NCBI GenBank assembly: GCA_011032825.1
Contig: JAADJZ010000019.1
Coordinates: 248,001 to 312,000, forward strand
DNA: 64,000 bases
Direction: 5' to 3'
Source: Massariosphaeria phaeospora
Taxonomy: Eukaryota > Ascomycota > Dothideomycetes > Pleosporales
Shown here: one piece after another, positions 1-11,676 of the stretch
Layout of the letters: every line of letters starts with the position of its first letter
Numbering within the stretch: the first letter of the stretch is position 1
Notes under the pieces: model-generated
The model's input: only the letters and a program-made list of their open reading frames with translations
Told to the model about the DNA's origin: nothing
Database searches by the model: none
Translations under genes and position numbers: made by a program

Positions 1-2710
1 CATCGGATGTAGCCGGCGCCGCCACTCCTGCCACATTATTAGTGAGCACCATATCGATCACTGCCAGGCATCTCGGAGGATTGTCTAGGCCATGATTACG
101 AGTCCAGCCTTATGAGCCGGGGAGTCGTCATACTCCACATCTCACAACATATCACAGATCCGCAGTGGCCAATCAATCAACGGTAGAAACTCTCCACTCA
201 AGTACGGGTTCATCTCAGATGAGATGTAGTTGGCGAATCCATCCAGGTACTAGAGATGCGAGGTTCTCTGGAGCAGGACGCAACAATGCGCAAAGAGAAC
301 CAACGCGCGGGGTATGCGCAAAGCCAGGAGGAAGACTAGAGAAGGGGCACCGTAAGGTAGTGAGTTGGGAGTCCTCCGGATTGATAGTCGGATCGACCGG
401 TTGAACCCTACGACGATGCATGGCAGTCCGATATTGTACTGTCCCCAAGCTAGCACGTCCATTTAGTAGGAAGTTGGCTGCGGTGCGAGACCACCCATTC
501 TAGCACTCCTCCAAATTCCTTTGCGTAGCGCGCTTCGTAGTTGTTCGCAGCTGCGAAAGAATACACCGCATGTTGCTGGTTGCGATTTGGTATTTGGGCA
601 CTGCGAGATCCTGGTGGTAAGCAGCCACACTTAGGTAGCTGCATCTCTGCGCTCACGGTTAGCATGCCTCGCATGAGGAAAGGGAATTCTTGTGTAGCGC
701 CAGGGGTCGGCATCGCCCCGGAACTCGTTACCGAAGTCGTAGCATATGGTAATCGTCCATTGGTGCATGAGGGTGAGCTCGCGGATAGGGAGGTCGTAGT
801 CGCTAGTGTAATCCTAATCGCTGCTTGAGTGCTCTCGACCATCATCGCCTAGACTTTCTCAAGTGCAAACAGAAGGGGGACTGCGCAAGGTCGGTATCGA
901 ACGTACTTGCTTGATAGCTTAGGCACGGTATAGACGCAGGCGGACGAGTAGCGCTTGCAGTTAGAACATTTCGGCTTCTGTTCATCACACTAATGCTCGT
1001 CAGTATCCAATCTGCGTTACGTTATGGCGACGGATACTCACTTTGATTTTCCTTCGATTGCATGTGGTGCATCCTGATCTGACCTTCCAATGCGAGCGCT
1101 GTTTGTACACTGCCTAGTCAACTCGACGTTCCAAAGTTCGATTGTATCATAGAGAGCTTAACCTACCCTTGCCTATGCTTGCCAACAATAACAAGTACGA
1201 GTCGAGTCTCCGTTCTCACGATTGAGCAGAACACGCGTTCAATGTGGAAACGTACTGATGATCTTGGAGAATTTGTCTAGGTAATGCAATCCGCGAAGTA
1301 GAAGAACAAGGCGTGGACAACCCGATATTAATAATCAAACCCCGGCCGAGAAATAGCTCATACCAACCGCTTGAGCAGTATCGAGCTTTGACAGTTGACG
1401 GAGCTGGTAAGCACTGCTCTACAGGTGCATCTAAAGATCTGTTAGCAAAACCATACCATCACGCAAGTATGCTCGCCATGAGCGTCGCGAGTCTGAAACT
1501 CTTCTATAGTGCTTCTCAGGTTTCAGTCTTTCTCAGTACCCGTTAATAGGAGAGTCAATGGTAATGCAAACTACCTCATATTGCCTCGGCCTCCAAGGCC
1601 TGTATTCAATAACAGTCTACTTTCTATTGTTAACAAGCACAACAAGGGTTCGGTCTGATAATAACGAGACTCTTGTTAGGCACGCAAGGGATCTATGCAG
1701 ACACGTTTTTAGTATGGATCTCGTAGACTGGAAAGGTCAGGCATGGTAAATGCCCGAATATGCCGAACAGGAGAGGGGTGACGATCCATTTTGCGGCCCC
1801 CTACGCAGTCAATGCTGGAAACGAGGCGGCTGGAAATAGTGAAGAGGCTACAGCTTAAAGAGCTCCGCCTCGGACGGAACGCAGTCGTCATTTGAGTTTT
1901 GATGGAACGTCGATGGTGAATGATGAGATGTTGATGGTGAAGGCGACTGCCGTGAGTGAAGAGAAAGATGGGATGGAAATGAAAATGCGTGACATTTGAT
2001 TGGTAGAAAACTCAGCATATACCGGGCTGTCATTCGGCAGATGCAATTCATTTCCACGGATTGACCGCGCTGCCCAGCCAATCAGCATCCGCCACATTGT
2101 TTGCAATGACAGCGACACCGTCGCAAACCGGCCGTCGCAACCAGGGTTTGCCCAAGACGAATGCGCGCAACAAAATACAATCTGCGGCAATAATTAATTG
2201 CACAGCGAACCCCTTCACTCACCTTGCCCGACAACAATAACAATGTTTGCTGCATTCTTGCATAGGCCTCTCCAAGGGGCTGACCGGTGCTAGCGTGGAC
2301 GCCCGGCAAGGCAGCCAGAGCGGCGCCCGAGCCAACCCAACAACAAGCAGGCCTGCATCGCAGCCAGCCCAGCCCAGCCCAGGCACCTCCCGACTTCACC
2401 ACCCACCGTCGCCGCGAGCGTCGCGCCCCAACTCATCCATCACGCCGCCGCACCACCCCCATCGGAAAATTCGCGGCACCCCGATATTCTCAATGCTGCA
2501 GCGACGCGCATTCGATTGATGCCCATAACGCGAATATTACGACTACTTTCGGCCGCCGGAAATCGCTGTTGAGGCGGCTCGTCGCCCGGCGCAGCCCTCT
2601 CTCGCTGCCGCTGCCTGCCTCTGGGTGGCGAATCGAATCGCGTTGGGCGGTCGGCCCCGGCTCGTCAGCCTTTGACAGCGCAACCACGGCAGCGTCACCA
2701 CCCAGCCACT
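1..2710. other. Region without a supportable gene; right end is the EPL1 upstream region
   Basis: I see no reading frame with recognisable domains and no credible exon chain on either strand. The open frames here are short, mutually overlapping, and several begin at GTG or TTG. The last 500 bp (about 2200-2710) become GC-rich and rich in CCAGCCCAGCC-like runs, consistent with the promoter and 5' leader of the EPL1 gene that starts at 2711. No tRNA, rRNA or transposon protein signature was seen. Confidence 0.5.
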
Positions 2711-4661
2711 ATGACACAGCGAGTCACCGGCCAGCGCTTTCGTCAGCGCAAACTATCTACGAAGCAGAATCTGCCCGTTTTGCGCGAGCATGAGGTCGAG
2801 AAGCTCGTCGACGATGACGCGTCCCGACACATTCCCAAGTTCGAGACCGGCGTGGAAAAAGGGGAAGAGATTGTGAGTCGATTTCCTGTCGCGCTAAGCC
2901 CATTTGGGTTGTTTTGATATCCCTTTTGTACCATGGCGCAACTGGCAGCGATAAGAATCCACGTGTTTCGTCTTATCGTGGGCTCACTCTTCACAACTTA
3001 CCGTCGTCCCCATACATTTGATGCGTGTCCCTGCTAACTTCTTGCTAGGAGCACCATCTGCAGGCTGTCATCTCAGCCGCACAGGCTGCGGTGCAAGGCG
3101 GCGGAAAGATAGCTCAGCTCTACATTCCTACTCCTGATGCCGTCGCCAGCAAGCTGCAGTATGAAGACCTGTATCCCAAACAGTTCACCCAACCTGCAAC
3201 GTACATACGCTTCTCATCCACTGTAGAGGATACGATAGGATGTCCATACTGCACGACCAGTGAAGATATCGTCTTCCTCAGAACGTATAACCAGAAACGG
3301 AGCAAAGGCGTACAGTGCAGCGAGAATGAGTTCGAAGAGGTGATGAACTTCTTCGAAGAGACAACTCAGACGAAGCAGCCGTATGCCGCAGTAGACAATC
3401 CGCCCGTGCCTCCGTATGAAGATCTTGAAGCTGAATTCGACGAGACTATCAGCGAGTCGTCGCGCAGATTCGCGAGAGACATCTATAGCCACTGGAAAAA
3501 CCAGCGATTACTGCAGGGCAACCACCCTCTGATTCCGAGCCTCAAGTTCGAGACGAACCTCGAGACTGATGATTCAGATCCGTATGTTTGTTTCCGACGC
3601 CGCGAAGTACGGCAAGTCAGGAAGACACGCGGTAGGGACGCACAGGTGACTGAGAAGCTGAAAAAGCTGAGGCTCGACTTGGAACAAGGTCGACACCTCA
3701 TGCACCAAGTCAAGCTACGAGAAGTCGCCATTGCTGAACAACTTGCCCTTGACAAGCAGATATTCCTACAACGGAGTGAGGTCAAGGAGATTAAGAGGAA
3801 GCTCAGTATCAAAGCTGACGACGACGAGCTCCTCATCAACCACAAGGTCTGTGTATCCCTCGAGATTCCACCGGGTCTTGCTGACGTACGAAGCCTGCTC
3901 CGAAGCCGAGACCTAGAATCGATGTACAGGTCCTCCAACAACGCGGCATACCTGGCATGGGTCCCAAACCCCAGGTGACCCGTCCAGATGGTCGTCTTGT
4001 TGACTCTGACTTGGTGTACCTGGACGAGCAACAGGCGAAGAAGTCGGAGATCATCGATGGTTTCATAGAGGATAATCTGATGAAGCACCAGAAGTGGAAT
4101 GTTGGGTGGGTCGATCAAACATGGCGTCCCATTACACCGCCGCTTGAGCCAAGTACGCAAAGATCCGACTTCCGCCGCGTCTTCATAGAAAAGACAAACG
4201 TAGGACCCCTCACACCACCGGCTTCTGTATCAGAAGAAGGTGGTGATGATTCCATGGTCCTTGAGCGGGCCAACAAGCAGCTTGAGCCACGCAGAAGTGC
4301 CCGGTTCCGGTTTGAGACGCCTCCAGATGATGTCCCGTACCAAGAACAGCCCCGGTACCGCCGGCGGACTGGTCGTGGTGGCCGGGCTATGATTGACCGT
4401 CGGGGCGTGAAGCGCCAAAAGCTGGAACCGGTTGATGACAGAGTTGCAGACAGGTGGAAGTTTTCCGGTGATAGTAGTGAGGACGAGCAGGTCTATCCCG
4501 TCGACTGGACCGATAACCTCCACATTCGATACCGGATCATGATTGAGCGGCAAAGCGAGAAGCCACAACATCCTGGCGCCGCAGCACAGAACCGCAGGGC
4601 GATCGAAAATAACAACAGATCTTCGACTGGACACTTATTACCACCCTCCAACACAGGATGA
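2711..4661 (+). CDS. EPL1: Enhancer of polycomb-like protein Epl1, NuA4 histone acetyltransferase subunit
   Basis: Scaffold subunit of the NuA4/piccolo NuA4 complex that acetylates nucleosomal H4 and H2A in the nucleus. Model: exons 2711-2872, 3049-3846 and 3894-4661, giving 575 residues. Intron 1 is GTGAGT with a CTAAC branch point. Intron 2 (47 bp) has an unusual GTCTGT donor but a CTGAC branch point, and splicing it restores the frame. The EPcA region is clear: a basic N-terminus, then IPTPDA, then YIRFSSTVED with GCPYC, SEDIVFLRTYNQKR, CSENEFEEVM, and the DPYVCFRRREVRQ block around residues 190-200, followed by a coiled-coil helix. The C-terminal half is low complexity, as is usual in fungi. 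The start at 2711 fits the basic N-terminus; an in-frame ATG 39 bp upstream (2672) is possible. Confidence 0.93.
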
Positions 4662-4985
4662 GCCATGTTTGATGATGGAAGTGGTTAGTGCTTAGAAGCG
4701 ATTTATATACCCTTTTGATTTGTGCGAATGGGTCGGCAGCAAGTTGAGTGGAGAGGCTCTGGCATTGGGAACCACAGGATTGCTTCGGACTTCAACCCCA
4801 TATAGTCAAAAGTTGCTCCTGCGGGAAAGCGGCTGGGCCCAGGGATAAAGCGGATATGCCATTGTTGAGCAAGATCTTGGATTTAGTTAGCATGTGGCGA
4901 AAATCACACCCAAATGAAGAAAAAAATTGGAAACTTACCAACTGTTTGATCTCAGGTCTTTCAGCCTATGCTGTGCTGTGGCCTA
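4662..4985. other. Convergent spacer between EPL1 and SET-domain gene
   Basis: 324 bp between two converging genes. I see no coding signal. It presumably holds both 3' untranslated regions. Confidence 0.5.
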
Positions 4986-6704
4986 TCAACCTGCTCTTTG
5001 CTTCTTTTTCGCCCCACCTCCGGGGCTCCCTGCGGACCTCTTCATATTATTCGAAGCAGTCCCGCTCGTTGCGAAACCTGATAGAGCCTGTTCGACATCC
5101 CTCAAGATCTTCTTTTCGCCAATGCGTACTGCTCTGGCCATGGCGTAGCGCCCTTCCTTGGTAGTGAAATCTGCGATAAAAGGGACGGCGGTAAGCTGCT
5201 GGATATCCTCTTCCAAAGACGTAGGATACTGCTGCGCTCTTGCGCGCACCAACTGCAGAAGCATTGCGGCGCCTGCAGCCGAGATCTTGTCCTCTTTGGG
5301 CAGCTTGTTTTTCTGCTTTAGGCGCTCGAACTCGTCTGCAGGGAGTAGGAGCGCTTCGATCAAGACGACGAGATACGGGGTTATGGTTCCGTCCAGGTCG
5401 AAGGGCGTTTTGGCGTATATGTCGTAGCCAGTATCGAGGATGTCGTGTTCCTCAAGGTAGTCGAGCCTTTCCTTAGAGTTGATGCCTGCTGCGGATGCGG
5501 TTTGCGTGACTAGGTCCATCGGTATCTCGACGACGTCGTACTCGGCGTAGTTGTCGGTGATGTAGCCATAGCGCCGGAGGAGGTCGGAGCGCGGTAATGG
5601 TCCGTAGTCGTTGAAGATCTCTTCGCCGGCTTGGATGGGCTTGATGGCTTTCATGGAGAGGCAGTCCTCTTCGTAGAATAGACGGGCCTATGCAAAGTCA
5701 GAGAGGGTTGAGATTGCAGTAAGGGAGATACGAACGTTGTTCCTCTCGGCATCTGCATTCAGCATGTCGGCTAGCGGTACCATGCCCTTCGGGAGCGCCT
5801 CGTCTTCGTCCTCGGAAACGTAGCCCTCCTCGTCGACTTCTTTGTGCGAGACAGCAGGCTCAACATCAAAAGCATATGCCATGATTAGCGAGCCCATCTT
5901 CCGCATGAGTAAGATGTTCTGCGGCTGTAGCATCTCTTCCGCGCGCTCTTTTGCCCGAGGGTCGCCAGCAAAAAACACTTCAGCGAACTCCCTGATCACC
6001 GGAATCAACTGTTCCACAAATAATCTGTCTGCGCCCTCTGTGCCTATTTTTCCGCGAACAGCGCTGGCTTGTAGTTCCGCCAGCTCATCGTCCTCCCAGA
6101 ACATCAGCGTGTTGAATTCCGAGGGCAGGACCCTGAAGTAGGACGCCCAGTTCGACGCATCCTGGTTCTGGTATTCGTATAGCATGACGAGAATGAGCGA
6201 GAGCCATGGCCCTAGCTCCTCGAAGGTGACTTTGGGTATCTCGTTGTAGAGGATCGAGTTTTCGACAGAGAGGATGGCGGAGCGCGGGAGCCGGAAGAGC
6301 AGCTCTTCTACTTCTACGTCGTTTGCAGCGACTGATTTTGGTTAGCGGAACCTTTGTGACAGAGGTGAAAAAACTTGGCTAAGGCTGCGCAAGAACTAGA
6401 ATGCCCGGCGCATACAAAAGACTGGCTGCGCAATATTGCTCTTCCACACAGGGTACGTAAATATTGTGATTCCCATGAAACTCTATTGCTACGGACAGCG
6501 CACGGTATGAGCTCGCAAACGCTCGCAAACGCTGGAGGGGTGGAGGTGGAGGAAAGACAAAGATGCAATTCGTAGGTACATACCAACGCCACGGCCCGCG
6601 TGAGCACTCCGTAAATCTTTGAGCTCGATCTTTGGATTGATGTCGGCCCCGGATCTTGTAAGCCAAACCAGAAATGACTGGCTGGCTTCGTCAAAGGTCG
6701 CCAT
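4986..6704 (-). CDS. SET-domain protein lysine methyltransferase (SETD6/Rkm4-like)
   Basis: Model on the minus strand: exons 6704-6584, 6331-5736 and 5687-4986, 472 residues. The N-terminus has the class signature: PKIELKDLRSAHAGRGV followed after intron 1 by VAANDVEVEELLFRLPRSAILS, typical of the SETD6/Rkm4 group that monomethylates lysine on ribosomal or other soluble proteins. The interrupted SET domain continues with LADMLNADAERNN, then after intron 2 ARLFYEEDC and GEEIFNDYG, the SAM and substrate pocket motifs. The C-terminal part (from about residue 275) matches the Rubisco-LSMT-type substrate domain in position. Intron 2 uses a weak GTTCGT donor, chosen because it is the only one that keeps the frame into ARLFYEE. 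It ends in a Lys/Arg-rich tail (KKKQR), a possible nuclear signal. Specific substrate unknown. Confidence 0.88.
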
Positions 6705-7253
6705 GTGTTGTTTTGAAGAGAGGGACAAGAAGTTGGTGGTTAGTTGGGACGATTTGGAAATAATATGGATAGGCACGGTGGTACTTAGGCGGTGAGGTAA
6801 ACCCAGAGCCGAGAGCGGCTCTGATTGGTCGGATGAGTTAGCAGCACTTAATAGTCAACTTTGGCTCCCGCGCACATGAAATTCTCGATATTGCAAACTT
6901 GCTAGATTATGATGGAAAATGCAGAGATCTGACGAAATTGGTTTGTGCCAGTACTACTTCTCATTTAACTGGTCATGAAGCTTTTGAGCTTAAACATGAA
7001 AGGGCCTATACAGCTGCCCAATTGCGTCGTCCTATACTTAGACTAATGCAAGTGGTGATAGATACTGGAAAGCCTGGGGCACACTGCAATATATTCGGTC
7101 GAGTTTCTATTTTGATAACACGATTTAACCGACTCCAACGCCGTCATCTCAGCCCTACACAGATTCGGGAAAGCTTATCGATAATGAGTCGGCATCGAAT
7201 ATGCCGATCACCCCTCCCCATCTCAAACTCCACTCCAAAACTGCGGCGCAACG
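6705..7253. promoter_or_regulatory. Divergent promoter between SET methyltransferase and KAE1, with a perfect palindrome
   Basis: 549 bp separating divergently transcribed genes. It contains an 8-bp perfect inverted repeat, CAGAGCCG-AGAG-CGGCTCTG, at 6804-6823. The core reads CCG-N4-CGG, the everted half-site spacing bound by some Zn2Cys6 factors (Leu3 type), and an ATTGG (inverted CCAAT box) follows immediately. The sequence is visible; regulatory use is inference. Confidence 0.4.
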
Positions 7254-8376
7254 ATGATAGCACTCGGACTTGAAGGCAGCGCCAACAAAATAGGCATCGG
7301 CCTGATATCGCATCCGTCGTCAAACAAGCCACCCATCGTTCTCTCCAACCTCCGACACACCTACGTTTCCCCGCCTGGCGAAGGCTTCCTACCGAAGGAC
7401 ACAGCGATCCATCACCGAGCATGGGTTGTACGACTGATCAAGCAGGCGGTGCGGCAGGCTGGTGTCAAGATTGAGGATATCGATTGTATATGCTACACCA
7501 AAGGCCCTGGCATGGGTGCTCCGCTGCAGAGTGTGGCGGTGGCTGCGCGCACGCTGAGTCTACTTTGGGGGAAGCCGCTGGTGGGAGTGAACCATTGCGT
7601 TGGCCGTAAGCATACATCCCTATACTGTGTTCAGGGGAAAAGTTTAGACACCAGAGCTAATCATGACAGACATTGAGATGGGCCGCGCCATCACGAACGC
7701 CTCCAACCCCGTCGTCCTCTACGTCTCAGGCGGAAACACACAAGTCATAGCCTACTCCGCACAACGATACCGAATATTTGGCGAGACCCTCGACATAGCC
7801 ATAGGAAACTGCATAGATCGATTTGCACGCACGCTTATGATCCCGAACGACCCGTTCCCAGGTTACAACGTCGAGCAGCTGGCGAAGAAGGGCAAGAATC
7901 TAGTCGACATTCCGTATGCTGTGAAAGGAATGGACTGCAGTTTCTCAGGCATACTAGCCGCGGCCGATATACTTGCCCATAGCACAAATGAAGCCCTGCC
8001 GGATGGGAAGAGGTTGAAGACTGAAGATGGCGAGATTGTGACAAGAGAAGATCTTTGCTTTTCGTTGCAGGAGACAGTGTTCGCGATGCTAGTGGAGATT
8101 ACAGAAAGAGCGATGGCTCACGTAGGGTCGAAGCAAGTGTTGGTGGTTGGGGGTGTTGGCTCCAACGAGCGGTTACAGCAGATGATGGGGATGATGGCGC
8201 GGGACCGAGGGGGCACTGTATTCGCAACAGACGAACGCTTCTGTATCGACAACGGGATCATGATCGCACATGCCGGGTTGTTGGAGTATAAAACAGGGAT
8301 CACGACAAGTCTAGAGGACAGCACGTGCACGCAGAGGTTCAGGACCGATGAGGTGTTTGTCGGATGGCGGGATTGA
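7254..8376 (+). CDS. KAE1: tRNA N6-adenosine threonylcarbamoyltransferase Kae1/OSGEP
   Basis: Catalytic subunit of the KEOPS/EKC complex, which transfers threonylcarbamoyl to A37 of ANN-decoding tRNAs. Exons 7254-7605 and 7670-8376, 352 residues, close to the usual 335-385. Visible motifs: [16 protein letters not shown] (ASKHA phosphate-1 loop), [11 protein letters not shown], then the metal-binding HxxxH at residues 114-118 (H-C-V-G-H). The single 64-bp intron falls inside this motif: it splits the second histidine codon, and acceptor choice is fixed by recovering H-I-E-M. Downstream come [42 protein letters not shown] and [11 protein letters not shown], all conserved blocks. No mitochondrial presequence, so this is the cytosolic/nuclear enzyme rather than Qri7. 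Start context is unambiguous. Confidence 0.96.
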
Positions 8377-10867
8377 GATACCTCATCGACGCGGAAAAGC
8401 CCTTTGCTAGTGGCTAGTATGCTTCGTCGCTGTTCAATGACGCGCCTAAGCTAATGGTCACCGAGTAAGGGTATACCATTATGAGCACAAAGACAAAGAG
8501 ATACCCAAGGACGAAACACTACCATCATGCTCCAACATGTTAGATTCTAACTACAATGGCTGTCCGAGCAGTGATGGAGGTCTTCAATTACAAGAGCGAG
8601 TGATGACCAACATCACCAACAGTCAATGCGAATCACCAAAAGCCTGTCTCTGGAAGCGATTCGGCTATACCTCCACGTCTGAGCAAGGCCGGAATCCACA
8701 ACTCAAATATATACCTCGTCCTCCACTACTTTGTCTCCAAACACCCTCCATATCCAGGACATGCACCATTTGTCTATTCCCACCGTGCCCCACCGTTTCT
8801 CTGTCCGTGCTTCTGTGAGCTTTTTTACTCCTGAAACTCCCCATAGGGGTCTGTCTTTGTCTTTTGACGCCGAGCCGCGGCAAAGAAGCTCCATGGTTGG
8901 TACAAAGACACTCTTCTGGACAGCATTGCTGTTTCTGTCACCGTTTTTATCGCATCCTGATGGCACGGAGTTTGTTAAGTGCCCAACACTTCCACATGAA
9001 CCAGTGTCATGGAAAGAGAAAATATAATGTCTCGGGGAAAACGGGTATTTTTATACACAGCCAAGTCTCCCCAGTTATAACGATACGAACGTGTCGAGCA
9101 GTGCTGTCATGAATGAGTGAGCTGGTCTATTTTAGATGCCCGCAAGTCTCCATGGGAACGTGAGGCGGGATGTTTTTAATAGGAAGGTTCAACCAGCAAA
9201 TTCCACATGCGCCGTCTTTATGCCATTTTCGATTGGAGCCGGCCCAGCCAGCAGCTCATTCCATTTTCCGCGGGCAAATCCCATATACGCCGTTTTCAAA
9301 TTCTTTTTATAGTAAAGTGGGCCCAACCAGCAACTCATGCCAACTCTTTCTTGACATTTTCAATCCTCTCACAGCTGTGCATGTGTGGAAAGAGAACATT
9401 TCGAAAGCGCAGAGTCGCAGTGCTTATACACAAGCGACTCGTCACGCCTGAAATCGATATGGCTGTGCAGAAGCACTCTTTCGTATGAAGAACCCATCGC
9501 GTTCACAGGTGGTGTATTTCTGAGTAGAGGTTCAGCAGAGCCAGGTCCATCGAGTTTCAGTAGCGTATTTTTTTTATAGGAGACATGGTCCAGCCAGCGA
9601 CTCATTGATCGAAACCGTGTTCTTTTTAATTTTTTCTTGATAGTTTTGTGACAGTGTGGAGAAGAAAGGGGAGTTTGCGGAGTTGCTAGTTGGCAGTGCT
9701 CACAGTCATGCACGAATTGTATATCCTCTTTTCCACATGTCGTGATTCTTGATGGGCGGATGCTTCATGGAATTTAGCTTATGCTTTTTCGACTCTTAAG
9801 TCTTTTTCTTCTCATGCAGACGGTGGGCCCATAATTTGCGAGCGGACGCAACCACAACATGTAGTTTAGAAAGATTGTTTTTTTGTCATAGGAATGATGT
9901 CGGGACTTTTTGTATAACAGTCCCAACAGATAGAGACGACCACTGACATAGATACGTGAGTACCCCCCTTTATCCCGACTCGACCATATCGAGCAAACCC
10001 ATGCAATCTAATGATAGCACTTTTAGTGAATGTCTCAATCTCTCTCTTCCCATGGGGAGCTAAGCGTTACGGTTTTAGAGATGCACGCTCAACAAGACCA
10101 CGCCATTCCATCAATAGTAACTAAGTTTGTTTCCAATGGTTTTGCAGAGTCATGAATTGTGTCGGGTGCCGATTTCTTTTAGATATATTGTGGATAAGTT
10201 TTAACTTGGAGAGTAGAGTATGTAGGAAGTTGAAGAAGGGAGGTGTTTATAAAGATCGGTGGGTTTCCCTTTTTCCTTCATGTATTTGTATCGAGTGTAC
10301 TTTTCATAGAAAGAACGTCTTGAGGTCTATCCAACTCGCGATTCTTTATCAACGGAATTACGGAGCAGTTTAAAGAGGCGGAAAGTTAGCGATCGAAGAA
10401 CATAATCTTTTGCTGACGAGTTATTTAGATGATTTTGTATAGCGGGCAAACATCATTCACGTGGATGTATTTGTTTTATTTTTTAAGTGATCGAATATTG
10501 TTCGCTATCCAGAGACAGAGAAGTCAAGAGATTACAGCAGTCATAGTGACAAATAGGCTCTCTTTTCTCTCGATGAGTTGGCTGTGCTGACAGGTTCTCA
10601 CAGGCTGCTTCTGCTCGCTTCAGACGTTGAAACCGGTGCGCCATTCAAACACATGGACTTCTTCACTGTATACCAGACGTGCTATTCTAGCGGCTGGCCC
10701 TCGCCTCCGTTTCACTGTTCTTTCCTCCGCAATTGACCCGCTCCCGCTCCTTTAAGCACTACAATCCAACTCTACCTCTTTCCCGGCACGCCTCGCAACT
10801 ATCATCACCAACATTACTATCGCAAAGCCTTGCGAATATCGACCACCTAGCTGTCAAAGCCCCCACA
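8377..10867. other. Long gene-poor, AT-richer spacer with degenerate repeats
   Basis: About 2.5 kb without a convincing gene. Open frames are short and have no recognisable domains. The middle (about 9000-9720) is built from related, diverged sequence blocks, listed separately. T-rich runs such as the one around 9570 are common. Confidence 0.5.
9175..9610 (+). repeat. Four diverged copies of a direct repeat (core CCAGCNAxTCATT)
   Basis: Related units lie at about 9175-9205, 9235-9262, 9305-9340 and 9570-9608. Each has a T-rich/TATAG lead, a short GG-rich stretch, then AACCAGC or CAGCCAGC followed by AACTCAT or a variant. Spacing is irregular (about 60, 75 and 265 bp), so this is not a simple tandem array. 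No open frame runs through it. It may be a decayed mobile or structured element. Confidence 0.45.
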
Positions 10868-11377
10868 ATGGCCTCACCCAGCCCACCCCCTGAGGAGACC
10901 CTCATACCTATCTCTTGTCGAACAACATCTTCATCCCCGTCGCACAGCGCATAATCGCACTCAAAACCCTCCTCACCAGCATCTCCAAAACCAACAGCGC
11001 CCATAGAGTCCACTTCGCGCGCGGCCGCCTCGAGCACCTGGCCCTCAGAACCGAGCTCGACGACGTCACACGCATCGCGAGGCGCTTCGGGCCAAGCGCC
11101 TTGTCTAGTTACGACGAAAATGGCAGCAAGGCGATATCCGAGTATCTGAGGGACATTAAGAAGACTCGGGCGAGGCTGGGCACGGGGGATGGCGAGAGGA
11201 GAGTTGAAAAGGGCCGTGGAAAGGCTGAAGAGAGCGAGGGCTAGGCTAGAGGGAGCGAGGGCTATCTGGAGGGATGCTGAGCGTTCGAAGTTGGAGATGG
11301 CGGATGCGGAGTTGGAGATGGAGAGTGCCGAGGCGGTGGTGTGGTTTGCGAGAGCGGCGTTGGTGGCTGTGAGTTGA
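10868..11377 (+). pseudogene. Possible broken coiled-coil gene with two frame changes
   Basis: An ATG at 10868 opens a short frame (MASPSPPPEE...) that stops after 28 codons. A second frame, open from about 10894 to 11244 and lacking an internal ATG, encodes a helical sequence containing VAQRIIALKTLLTSI, RLEHLALRTELDDV and SEYLRDIKKTRARLG. The original frame then reopens from about 11162 to 11377 with a strongly charged coiled coil (ELKRAVERLKRARARLEG and after). The amino acid pattern suggests real coding sequence, but two frame changes without usable introns are needed to join it. It could be a pseudogene, a sequencing indel pair, or chance. I do not recognise the family. Confidence 0.3.
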
Positions 11378-11676
11378 TATGTCGTCTAACTTTTGGGGCT
11401 AAGTCGTTGTATTATTTCTTCATTCAATCCCTTGAAAACGGGTGGATGGTAATTAGGATACCACATGGACAACATCAGTTTGGGAGCACCGGTCTTCGCA
11501 ACGAAATGCTTATAGACCGGATGGCAAGACACACATTATGTCTCTGATCATTTTAGCACGTGTTTACACTCAACTTGTGCCTCATTCGCCTTACCCCCGA
11601 ATAACGAGATCCATACAGCGCATGCGCGAAACGGTTATACTCGTTGCATACTTGTTATACAATTTACTACTACAGA

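Noticed and set aside
450..845. 131-codon minus-strand frame and the opposing 541-828 frame
   Set aside because: Overlapping frames on both strands without family resemblance; most likely chance.
2287..2793. 168-codon frame upstream of and overlapping EPL1
   Set aside because: Out of frame with EPL1 exon 1, very Arg/Pro/Ser-rich, consistent with GC-rich leader sequence.
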